The position numbers and the translations under genes were made by a program. A DNA stretch of 64,000 bases, from positions 434,001 through 498,000 of the forward strand of contig OY761541.1 of the NCBI GenBank assembly GCA_963664625.1, in the 5' to 3' direction. Below, one piece after another: positions 57,462 to 64,000 of the stretch (position 1 is the stretch's first letter; each line of letters begins with the position of its first letter). The stretch is from CBDCFV01 sp963664625. Lineage in GTDB: Bacteria; Chloroflexota; Dehalococcoidia; Lucifugimonadales; UBA3495. Under the pieces are notes generated by a model. That model was not told where the DNA came from. It ran no database searches and saw only the letters and a program-made list of their open reading frames with translations.

Positions 57462-58768
57462 TAGACCGGTATTCTCGTCCCGCGATGAAGTGGGTCTGGT
57501 CCGAGGAGAACAAGTACAACCTCTGGCTCAAGGTCGAGTTGGCGGTCTGTGAAGCTTGGGCGCAGGAGGGAGTCATACCGCGGGAAGACATGGACAGGCT
57601 GCGGGAGGCGAAGTACAACCACGAACGCATGATGGAAATCCTTGCCACCGTCCGGCATGAGACCAACGCTTTCCTGACATCGGTCACCGAGGGGCTTGGG
57701 CCGGAGGGCCGGTGGCTCCACTTGGGGCTGACATCCTCCGACAAGCTCGACACCGCCCTGGGTCTTCAACTGGTGGAAGCCGGAGACCTGCTGTTGCAAG
57801 ACATGGACCAAGCCATCGCCGCCATTGAAAAGCAGGCCGTCAAGCACAAGGACACCGTAATGATGGGGCGCACCCACGGAGTCCACGCCGAACCCATCAC
57901 CTTCGGACTCAAGATGGCATTGTGGTGGGAAGAAATGCGCCGCCAGCGGGCGCGGTTGGTGGAGGCACTGGAGACCGTCCGCGTCGGCAAGATTTCCGGG
58001 GCCGTCGGCACCCACGCCACCGTCCCTCCATCGGTGGAGGACAAAGTGTGCGAACAACTGGGCTTGCAAGTGGCCGCGGTATCGAACCAGGTCGTCCAGC
58101 GGGACCGGTACGCTCACTTCATCCTGACCCTGGCCTTGATTGCCGCTTCCCTGGAGAAGTTCGCCACCGAAATCCGTTCTTTGCAGCGCACCGAGATCCA
58201 CGAGCTGGAGGAACCTTTCGACGAAGGCCAGAAAGGCTCGTCCTCGATGCCCCACAAGCGCAACCCCGAATTGGCTGAGCGCATTTGCGGCCTGGCTCGG
58301 CTCATTCGAGGCCACAGCGTCACCGCGTTGGAAAACGTTGCCCTCTGGGGAGAGCGGGACATCAGCCATTCGTCGGCGGAACGGATAATCCTGCCCGACG
58401 CCTGTCTGGCCCTGGACTATATCCTCAGCATTTTCACCCGCGTCATGGACGACCTGCGGGTGTACCCTCAGAGAATGTGGGACAATATAGAAAGCACCCA
58501 GGGCCTGATTTTCAGCCAGCGGGTGTTGCTGGCCCTGATTGACAAGGGGATAGCCAGGGAGGACGCTTACCGGATAGTACAACGGAACGCTATGTCGGGC
58601 TGGGACGACGGCAAGGACTTCCGACAGCTTATCGAGTCCGACAAAGACGCCTCGTCATACCTGTCGGAAGCCGAGTTCCGCGAATTGTTCGACTACGGCT
58701 ACTACACCCGCTACGTGGACGACACCTTTGAGCGGCTGGGACTGCTGGCTGCCAAGGCGGCCGTTTAG
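57458..58768 (+). CDS. purB: Adenylosuccinate lyase
   Basis: Cleaves SAICAR and adenylosuccinate with release of fumarate. The 436-residue protein starts at TTG 57458 with AGGAGG six bases upstream; the frame is open to 57368 but only the shorter form matches the family (IDRYSRPAMKWVWSEENKYN). Seen are TSSDKLDTALGLQL, GRTHGVHAEPITFGLKMALW and the signature loop GSSSMPHKRNPELAERICGL. Strong coupling with the HAD gene through a 4-nt overlap. Confidence 0.95.
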   Translation: MIDRYSRPAMKWVWSEENKYNLWLKVELAVCEAWAQEGVIPREDMDRLREAKYNHERMMEILATVRHETNAFLTSVTEGLGPEGRWLHLGLTSSDKLDTALGLQLVEAGDLLLQDMDQAIAAIEKQAVKHKDTVMMGRTHGVHAEPITFGLKMALWWEEMRRQRARLVEALETVRVGKISGAVGTHATVPPSVEDKVCEQLGLQVAAVSNQVVQRDRYAHFILTLALIAASLEKFATEIRSLQRTEIHELEEPFDEGQKGSSSMPHKRNPELAERICGLARLIRGHSVTALENVALWGERDISHSSAERIILPDACLALDYILSIFTRVMDDLRVYPQRMWDNIESTQGLIFSQRVLLALIDKGIAREDAYRIVQRNAMSGWDDGKDFRQLIESDKDASSYLSEAEFRELFDYGYYTRYVDDTFERLGLLAAKAAV

Positions 58769-58802
58769 GCTTGGCGCTAATCTGAGGATACAGAGGACGA
58801 GA

Positions 58803-59699
58803 ATGATAACGCAAACCGAACTGCCCAACCTTCTTCATCGCGGCAAGGTCCGCGACACCTACACCATCGACGACAACCTGCTGTTGATGGTCACCACCGA
58901 CCGTATTTCGGCCTTTGACGTGGTGCTGCCCACCGGCATCCCCGAGAAAGGGCGGGTGCTCACCAAAATCTCCTCGTTCTGGTTCGACAAGACCAAGCAC
59001 TTGGTCCCCAACCACTTGGTCGCTCTGGGCGATGCTCCCCGGGCCAAGTCGCTGGCGGGAGACAGCTCCCTGGTAGCGGACCTTCCCGAAGAAATAGGGC
59101 GTCAGTCCATGATCGTCAAGAAGGCCCAGCGCATCGACATCGAGTGCGTTGTTCGCGGTTACATCACCGGCTCGGCTTGGTCCGAATACCGGCGTCACGG
59201 CACCGTATCCGGCCAGCCCATGCCCGAGGGCCTGCTAGAAGGACAGCCTTTCCCGGCGCCGCTGTTCACGCCAACCACCAAGGCCGAAGAAGGACACGAC
59301 GAGAACATGTCCCACCAGGAGGTGGTAGACATGGTGGGCCAAGAGATGGCCCAACGGCTGGAGGACCTTACCATAGCCGTTTACCAGTTCGGCCATGACT
59401 ACGCCAAGGAGCGCGGTGTCATACTGGCGGACACCAAGATGGAGTTCGGCCTCCTTGACGGCGAGTTGATCCTGATCGACGAGCTTCTCACCCCCGACTC
59501 CAGCCGGTTCTGGGACCCTGAAGGGTACGAACTGGGCCGCACTCCGCCCAGCTTCGACAAGCAGTTCGTGCGCGACTGGTTGACCGACCAGGGATGGGAC
59601 CGGGAGCCCCCGGCCCCTGAATTGCCGGACGACATCGTGGCCCGAACCACCGAACGCTACTTGGAAGCCTACCAACGGATAACCGGAGAGCAACTCTAG
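58803..59699 (+). CDS. purC: SAICAR synthase
   Basis: Joins CAIR and aspartate with ATP in purine synthesis. The 298-residue protein begins at ATG 58803 (LLHRGKVRDTYTIDDNLLLM); an open frame from 58728 overlaps purB and is not used. Seen are TDRISAFDVVLPTGIPEKG, RIDIECVVRGYITGSAW and ADTKMEFGL, LIDELLTPDSSRFW. It belongs to the longer, yeast-like PurC type rather than the 240-residue E. coli type. Confidence 0.95.
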   Translation: MITQTELPNLLHRGKVRDTYTIDDNLLLMVTTDRISAFDVVLPTGIPEKGRVLTKISSFWFDKTKHLVPNHLVALGDAPRAKSLAGDSSLVADLPEEIGRQSMIVKKAQRIDIECVVRGYITGSAWSEYRRHGTVSGQPMPEGLLEGQPFPAPLFTPTTKAEEGHDENMSHQEVVDMVGQEMAQRLEDLTIAVYQFGHDYAKERGVILADTKMEFGLLDGELILIDELLTPDSSRFWDPEGYELGRTPPSFDKQFVRDWLTDQGWDREPPAPELPDDIVARTTERYLEAYQRITGEQL

Positions 59700-59712
59700 C
59701 GGAGTTGATACA

Positions 59713-60414
59713 TTGCCAGAGTCCAGACATCGCCGGCGCCGCGGCCGTCAAGTACGCAGGGAACAGCGGTCCGCTGCCGCCGCAGCTATAGCTCGCCCCC
59801 GCAGAGGGAAGTGGACCGCTCGGCGGATCATGTACGTAACCGCTTCCGCCGTCATCGCAATATTGGTTATCGCGGGGTTCGCCGCCGCCGACTTCGTGAA
59901 TACTGGACGACCAGCCGCCGCTGGCGGACTCGGAGACAGTCATGAATACGTTGCAGGTGTTGGAGAACAGCAACCAATAATGGCCACTTTGAATCACGTG
60001 CCGTTCGGGCAGAGCGTGGCGTACAACTCCACGCCGCCCACCTCCGGCGACCATTGGGACCGGTGGGCAAATTGCGGCTTTTACGAGGACGGGCTACCGG
60101 ACGAGCGCATAGTCCACAACCTCGAGCACGGCAATATCGTGGTCAGCTACAACCTGCCGCCGGAAGGCGTCAGCCAACTAAAGGCTTTTATGGATGACTT
60201 TGACATGGCGCCGGCTTGGGCGGTAACCCGGTTCTACGACCAGATACCTGAAAACACCGTTGCCTTGTCGGCTTGGGGGGTGCTGGATACCATGCAAGGC
60301 GTGGACGAAAACCGGATAGAGACGTTCTTCCGTAACTACGCCGGCACCATGGGTCCTGAATTCCCCAACGGCGCTCCTTGCACCGCTCCCGGCGTCACTA
60401 CCGGGTCTCGCTAA
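59713..60414 (+). CDS. DUF3105 family membrane-anchored protein
   Basis: A 233-residue protein with an Arg-rich N-terminus, one membrane helix (about residues 40-60, MYVTASAVIAILVIAGFAA) and an extracytoplasmic DUF3105 domain. The domain shows TPPTSGDHWDRWANCGFYED, IVHNLEHGNIVVSYN and the C-terminal Cys near GAPCTAPG. The His-rich NLEHG motif could bind metal. DUF3105 has no known function and is common in Actinobacteriota and Chloroflexota. TTG 59713 is the start. It sits between purC and purS, an unexpected place for a membrane protein. Confidence 0.8.
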   Translation: MPESRHRRRRGRQVRREQRSAAAAAIARPRRGKWTARRIMYVTASAVIAILVIAGFAAADFVNTGRPAAAGGLGDSHEYVAGVGEQQPIMATLNHVPFGQSVAYNSTPPTSGDHWDRWANCGFYEDGLPDERIVHNLEHGNIVVSYNLPPEGVSQLKAFMDDFDMAPAWAVTRFYDQIPENTVALSAWGVLDTMQGVDENRIETFFRNYAGTMGPEFPNGAPCTAPGVTTGSR

Positions 60415-60451
60415 CCGCAGGGAGCCAGCCGAGCCTTAGAGTGAGGCAATA

Positions 60452-60703
60452 TTGTACTTGGCCCGGGTGTACATTACGCTGAAGCCCACCGTCAACGACC
60501 CGCAGGGGCTGACGGTATTGTCCACGTTGCAGACCCTCGGTTTCTCCTCGGCCCAGGATGTCCGGGTCGGCAAATACTTGGAGGTCCGCGTTGACTGCGC
60601 CGACCATTCCGACGCGGAGGCCCAAGTCAGCAAAATGTGCCACGACCTGCTGGCCAATCCCGTGATCGAAGAGTTCCGTTTCGACCTTGAGAAGGAAAGT
60701 TAG
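60452..60703 (+). CDS. purS: FGAM synthase subunit PurS
   Basis: The small subunit of the three-part phosphoribosylformylglycinamidine synthase (PurSQL). The 83-residue protein has ARVYITLKPTVNDPQGLTVL and GLTVLSTLQTLGFSSAQDVR, then the C-terminal VIEEFRFDLE. TTG 60452 is the start. purQ and purL, which normally follow, are absent; a beta-propeller protein gene follows instead after 12 bp. Confidence 0.9.
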   Translation: MYLARVYITLKPTVNDPQGLTVLSTLQTLGFSSAQDVRVGKYLEVRVDCADHSDAEAQVSKMCHDLLANPVIEEFRFDLEKES

Positions 60704-60715
60704 GAGGGGCGTATC

Positions 60716-61711
60716 ATGACATCCGGCAACAATCAGACCCATGTCTACGTTGGCGCTGAAAGCAGCGGCTTGTATCGCTTGGCGCCCGGTTCCGACCAGT
60801 GGGAGGAACTGACCAACGGGTTGCCCGCCAACCCCATCGTTCCCGGTGTCGCCGTTCATCCTGATAACCCTGAAGTCGTGTTCGCCGGCACCCAGAACGG
60901 CCCCTACCGCAGCACCGACCGCGGCAACCACTGGGAGCGCATGGACTACCCGGACAACGGCGAACCCGTCTGGTCCTTCCTGTTCCGCCCCGGCGACCCC
61001 AGCGTCATGTATCTTGGCACGGCGCCCGGCCAGATATACCGCAGCGCCAACGGCGGCGAGGCTTGGGAAAAACTCAACGCCACCATGGGTTCGAACGAGT
61101 GTGTAATGGGCTTCCCCACCAGGGTCATCGCTCTTGCCGCCGACCCCAACCATCCCGACGAGCTTTACGCCGGGCTGGAAGTGGCCGGCGTAATTCGCAG
61201 TTCCGACGGCGGCGACACTTGGGAGGAAATCACCGGCTCGCTGGCTCCCGCCGAGGGAACGCTGGACCTGCACGGCGTCCAGTGCAGCAGTTCATCTCCC
61301 CACACGGTGTACATCACCACCCGCATGGGGCCGTTCATCGGCCCGGACCGGGGGCGGGAATGGGTTCCGGTGGACTTCGGCCAGTTTTCCTCCATCACCT
61401 ACACCCGCGACCTGCGGGTTGCGCCTAACGATCCCAACACCATGTTTGTCTCCATCGGCGCAGCCGCCCGCAGTTCTCAGGGCGCCCTGTACCGCAGCCG
61501 GGACCTGTTCCAGACCTTCGAGCGCGTGGACCGCGACATTGCCCCTACCGCCACCATGATGGCTGTCGGCGTAGACCCCCGCGCTCCCGAGCATATCTAC
61601 TGCATTGCGCGGGACGGCCAGGTCTTCGGGACCTTGGACGACGGCGCCACTTGGACCACCTACAGCCTGCCGGACAAGGCCAAGGAGCTTCGGGGCCTGG
61701 CGGTAGGGTGA
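60716..61711 (+). CDS. BNR/sialidase-like beta-propeller protein
   Basis: A 331-residue protein made of about six repeated BNR-type (Asp-box) units, for example YRSTDRGNHWERM, YRSANGGEAWEKL, RSSDGGDTWEEIT and a final DDGATWTTYSL. These fit a beta-propeller like those of sialidases, Ycf48 and photosystem assembly factors, but no sialidase catalytic residues can be assigned. No signal peptide is seen, so it is probably cytoplasmic. AGGAGG precedes the ATG, and it follows purS closely. Confidence 0.8.
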   Translation: MTSGNNQTHVYVGAESSGLYRLAPGSDQWEELTNGLPANPIVPGVAVHPDNPEVVFAGTQNGPYRSTDRGNHWERMDYPDNGEPVWSFLFRPGDPSVMYLGTAPGQIYRSANGGEAWEKLNATMGSNECVMGFPTRVIALAADPNHPDELYAGLEVAGVIRSSDGGDTWEEITGSLAPAEGTLDLHGVQCSSSSPHTVYITTRMGPFIGPDRGREWVPVDFGQFSSITYTRDLRVAPNDPNTMFVSIGAAARSSQGALYRSRDLFQTFERVDRDIAPTATMMAVGVDPRAPEHIYCIARDGQVFGTLDDGATWTTYSLPDKAKELRGLAVG

Positions 61712-61753
61712 CCGGCGGCTAAACCCCTCAGTTTGAAACCTGCCCCCGGCCTG

Positions 61754-61812
61754 GATTCCCGCCCCTGCCCTCGGCCCCCGCCTTCGCGGGGGAGACGATG
61801 GGTGCGCGGGAA
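61754..61812. repeat. Nested palindromic repeats, including 38-bp repeat copy 2
   Basis: An outer ATTCCCGC (61754-61761) and GCGGGAAT (61805-61812) enclose the 38-bp repeat at 61764-61801, which is the inverted copy of 50176-50213. It appears that one repeat inserted into or recombined with another. Confidence 0.75.
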
Positions 61813-61854
61813 TGACAGGGGAAGGGGGTCAGCCTGACGTAAAGGAGGTTCCCA

Positions 61855-62748
61855 ATGCCCATCGAGCAAGTGTCCTCAGAGTTGTCGCGCATAGTATCCT
61901 TGGACGCCCCGGTGGAACAACTCGCCGACGGCTTCGGCAACGAAAACGGCCCCGCCGAGGGGCCCCTGTGGTGGAAAGAGGGCGGCTACCTCCTGTTCAG
62001 CGACATCGGCAACAACCGGCGAATCAAATGGAGCGCCGGGGAAGGCATCAGCGTGTTCCAGGAGCCGACCGCCTACGCCAACGGCCTCACACGAGACCTT
62101 CAAGGCCGGCTGGTTGCCTGCGACCGCACCCCCAGCGTGCGCCGCACTGAGCCTGACGGGAGCACTACCGTCGTGGCGAACAGCTACCAGGGCCGCAGCA
62201 TTAACCGGCCCAATGACGTGGTGGTCAAGTCCGACGGCAGCATCTACTTCACCGACCCGGGAGCCCCGGCCCCGGGCATGGCCCTCGACTTTTCCGGCGT
62301 TTACCGGGTCTCGGCCGACTTGGGCACGCTGACGTTGCTGGTCAAGGACTTCGTTGTGCCCAACGGGCTGGCCTTCTCGCCCGACGAGAGCATCCTCTAC
62401 GTCAACGACACCCGCCGTATGCACATCAGGGCGTTCGACGTGCAACCCAACGGCACTCTGGCGCTTGCCAGCGACCGGGTGTTCTGCAACGTGACCGGCT
62501 CCGGCCCCGGCTTCCCCGACGGGATGAAGGTGGACTCCGAGGGCAACGTCTACTGCGGCGGCTCCGGCGGCATCTGGATCATCGACCCCGACGGCAACCA
62601 CCTTGGCACCATCGTCCACGGAGCGACCGAGACCACCAACGTGGCCTTCGGCGGTGACGACTGGAAGACCCTCTACTTCACCACCTGGCACACCATCGGC
62701 AGGGTCCAGTTGAACGTTCCGGGCATCCCCGTTCCCGTTGGGGGGTAG
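61855..62748 (+). CDS. SMP-30/gluconolactonase-like beta-propeller hydrolase
   Basis: A 297-residue protein of the SMP-30/gluconolactonase/LRE family, calcium-dependent lactonases with a six-bladed propeller. Metal-ligand regions are seen: NGPAEGPLWWKEGGYLLFSD with the first Glu, SINRPNDVVVKSDGSIYFTD with the Asn-Asp, VPNGLAFSPDESILYVNDT, and FPDGMKVDSEGNVYCGG. The substrate is probably a sugar lactone. AAGGAGG precedes the ATG. Confidence 0.88.
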   Translation: MPIEQVSSELSRIVSLDAPVEQLADGFGNENGPAEGPLWWKEGGYLLFSDIGNNRRIKWSAGEGISVFQEPTAYANGLTRDLQGRLVACDRTPSVRRTEPDGSTTVVANSYQGRSINRPNDVVVKSDGSIYFTDPGAPAPGMALDFSGVYRVSADLGTLTLLVKDFVVPNGLAFSPDESILYVNDTRRMHIRAFDVQPNGTLALASDRVFCNVTGSGPGFPDGMKVDSEGNVYCGGSGGIWIIDPDGNHLGTIVHGATETTNVAFGGDDWKTLYFTTWHTIGRVQLNVPGIPVPVGG

Positions 62749-62756
62749 TAAAGAAT

Positions 62757-63008
62757 ATGCGTGAAATAACCGACGAAGAAGCCTGCCAGCAATTACCGGA
62801 ATTTCTCAAGGCGGTAGAGCAAGGAGAAACTGTCGCCATCACGCGGAACGGCGAGCCGATTGCCCACCTGGTCCCGGTCCCGGACCCGGACCGCATAGCT
62901 CGACGAAAGGCCTTGGACGATTTTCTGCGGTGGCGCGCCAACCAACCTCCTACCGGCATTACACTGGAGGAAATCCTTGCGTGGCGCCACGAGGGCCATA
63001 GATTCTGA
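62757..63008 (+). CDS. Phd/YefM-family antitoxin
   Basis: An 83-residue prevent-host-death type antitoxin. The N-terminal DNA-binding part reads EITDEEACQQLPEFLKAVEQ and GETVAITRNGEPIAHLVPVP; the C-terminal tail (LDDFLRWRANQPPTGITLEE) should wrap the toxin. It is directly followed by the vapC-like gene, and the stop TGA overlaps the proposed CTG start of the toxin. Confidence 0.88.
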   Translation: MREITDEEACQQLPEFLKAVEQGETVAITRNGEPIAHLVPVPDPDRIARRKALDDFLRWRANQPPTGITLEEILAWRHEGHRF

Positions 63009-63415
63009 GTCCCATCGTTATCGACGCCTCTGTCACGATAAGCTGGCTGTTAGACGATGAGGCCGACCCTTTGGCTTCCACGGCGCTGGGTCGGATTAAC
63101 CGGGACGGTGGAATAGTCCCCCAATTGTGGTTTTACGAAGTTCACAACGCTCTTCTCGTTGCCGAGAGGCGAGGACGACTATCCAGCGAAGAGACCTTGG
63201 CCCATCTAAATAGCCTCAGAAATTCGCCTGTAACCACGGACGAAGGTTCAGATTTCCAGGATACCTTGGAACTAGCTCGTACTTACGGCCTGACTTTCTA
63301 CGACGCCCTCTATTTGGAACTCGCCCGCAGACGTCAGTTGGTGCTTGCGACACTGGACAGGGATTTGACCCGCGCAGCCACGGCCGAAGGCCTTCTCTTC
63401 ACAATTCCTCCATAG
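63005..63415 (+). CDS. vapC: VapC-like PIN-domain toxin with non-ATG start
   Basis: A PIN-domain RNase toxin. Catalytic acidic residues are seen in IVIDASVTISWLLDDE, FYEVHNALLVAERRG, LTFYDALYLELARRRQ and LATLDRDL. The domain must start upstream of 63071, the first TTG in frame. Going back, only CTG 63005 and ATT 63002 precede the conserved SPIVIDAS, and a TAG at 62999 closes the frame. CTG overlaps the antitoxin stop (CTGA), which suggests translational coupling from a rare start codon. That gives 136 residues, normal for VapC. Confidence 0.87.
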   Translation: MSPIVIDASVTISWLLDDEADPLASTALGRINRDGGIVPQLWFYEVHNALLVAERRGRLSSEETLAHLNSLRNSPVTTDEGSDFQDTLELARTYGLTFYDALYLELARRRQLVLATLDRDLTRAATAEGLLFTIPP

Positions 63416-63501
63416 TCTTTATGTCTAATGTTCGCGGTAGCATAAGATGGTTTATCCTCGGTGGAACCGCCATAGAACACGGCTTGGAGTAGAGGAGAAA
63501 A

Positions 63502-64000
63502 ATGTTAATTGGCCTCATTGCCGGCGCCATAGCCGCCATTGTCGCGGCGTTGGTGTCGCTGCCGCTTCATTCGCCGCTGGACCTGGTTTTCAATACACTG
63601 ACCGTCACCCTGGCGTCGCTAGCGGTGGGGTTGGTAGCCGGGTTGCTGTGGACCTCTATGGCCGCCAACCCTCGCCGGCCCCTGCTCTACGGCGGTACGT
63701 TGGCCGCGCTGTTCATCTTCGTCGTGGTCATTGCCGTCATCGGCAACCTGTGGCTGGAACGCTTCCTGTCCTTCGTCCTGCCGCTGGCAATCATCGCTTT
63801 TGCCCTGTGCGGCGGTCTGACGCCGTTCCTCCAGCGCCTGCAACCACCCGGCAGCCGGTGGGCGGCGGCGGTCATGGTCATTGCCTGCCTGGGCGTGGGA
63901 GTGGGCCTTGCCGGACAAGGCGATACCCGGAGCGGTGACCTGTCGTTGCCGGAGCGGGCTGAGGCATCGTCTACACCTGTAGCCCAAGCGCCAACCACGG
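63502..64000 (+). CDS. Multi-helix membrane protein, 3' end outside window
   Basis: The first 166 codons of a membrane protein that continues past the right edge. ATG 63502 has GGAG seven bases upstream. Five hydrophobic helices are predicted: about residues 2-17, 35-52, 68-90, 96-110 and 128-145. After that comes a polar stretch (SLPERAEASSTPVAQAP) like a linker to an external domain. The family was not recognised. Other frames in this region are open by chance only. Confidence 0.6.
   Translation, partial: MLIGLIAGAIAAIVAALVSLPLHSPLDLVFNTLTVTLASLAVGLVAGLLWTSMAANPRRPLLYGGTLAALFIFVVVIAVIGNLWLERFLSFVLPLAIIAFALCGGLTPFLQRLQPPGSRWAAAVMVIACLGVGVGLAGQGDTRSGDLSLPERAEASSTPVAQAPTT

Noticed and set aside
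63447..63938. A 163-codon plus-strand frame near the right edge
   Set aside because: It is a shadow, rich in Arg, His and Pro. The frame from ATG 63502 encodes clear membrane helices and has a ribosome site.

Overview
The window is a gene-dense, GC-rich (about 60 percent by eye) bacterial chromosome segment. It starts and ends inside genes. Many genes start with TTG or GTG behind clear Shine-Dalgarno sites, and neighbouring genes often overlap by 4 nt. The content suggests a free-living, respiring member of the Chloroflexota, perhaps close to SAR202 or Dehalococcoidia. The clues are a short complex I operon without nuoEFG, an SdhABE-type succinate dehydrogenase, monomeric isocitrate dehydrogenase beside malate dehydrogenase, CaiB-type CoA transferase, DUF255 and DUF3105 proteins, and selA. 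This placement is inference from gene content; no rRNA or tRNA gene was seen.

Layout. 0-4 kb (minus strand): Nudix hydrolase (cut by the edge), CbbQ-like AAA ATPase, coaE, rimI, endonuclease Q. 4.2-5.9 kb: groEL with a good promoter and a terminator. 5.9-8.5 kb (minus): PaREP1/HEPN-like protein, alpha/beta hydrolase, selA. 8.7-14.1 kb (plus): acyl-CoA dehydrogenase, SIMPL lipoprotein, riboflavin genes ribD-ribE-ribBA. 14.2-15.3 kb (minus): prfB with its programmed +1 frameshift, missed by simple ORF calling. 15.3-16.9 kb: a small accessory island with an aspartic protease, a possible nuclease/DUF2283 toxin-antitoxin pair and a decayed plsY fragment. 16.9-21.5 kb: thrS, a HicB protein, a GIY-YIG-like protein and a DUF255 protein. 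21.6-28.6 kb: icd and mdh, a two-gene module with a membrane protein, a class III aminotransferase and two tandem Uma2 proteins. 28.7-33.9 kb (minus): sdhE-like CCG protein, sdhB, sdhA, ADP-ribose pyrophosphatase, nadK.

34-45.5 kb (minus) is the complex I operon nuoA-B-C-D-H-I-J-K-(DUF2007)-L-M-N behind an extended -10 promoter. 45.7-50.8 kb holds a DUF4258/YgiT toxin-antitoxin pair, CoA transferase, rdgB, moaA, DUF2283, rnhA and moaC. A complete 927-bp IS5-family element with 3-bp target duplication lies at 50.8-51.7 kb, directly upstream of a second aspartic protease. 52.2-60.7 kb is a purine cluster: guaA, purD, two unknown genes, purE, a HAD phosphatase, purB, purC, DUF3105, purS. 60.7-64 kb holds two beta-propeller proteins, a Phd/VapC pair whose toxin uses a non-ATG start, and a membrane protein cut by the right edge.

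How it fits together: icd, mdh and the succinate dehydrogenase feed electrons to the complex I and quinone pool; riboflavin, NAD kinase, dephospho-CoA kinase and molybdopterin genes supply cofactors; the purine cluster makes IMP and GMP. Short palindromic repeats (TTCCCGC...GCGGGAA type) are scattered between genes, and two of them have entered coding sequence, forming the C-terminus of RibD and the N-terminus of NuoB. The least understood parts are the small overlapping gene pairs at 15.9-16.7, 18.6-19.4 and 25.1-26.1 kb and the unknown genes embedded in the purine cluster.
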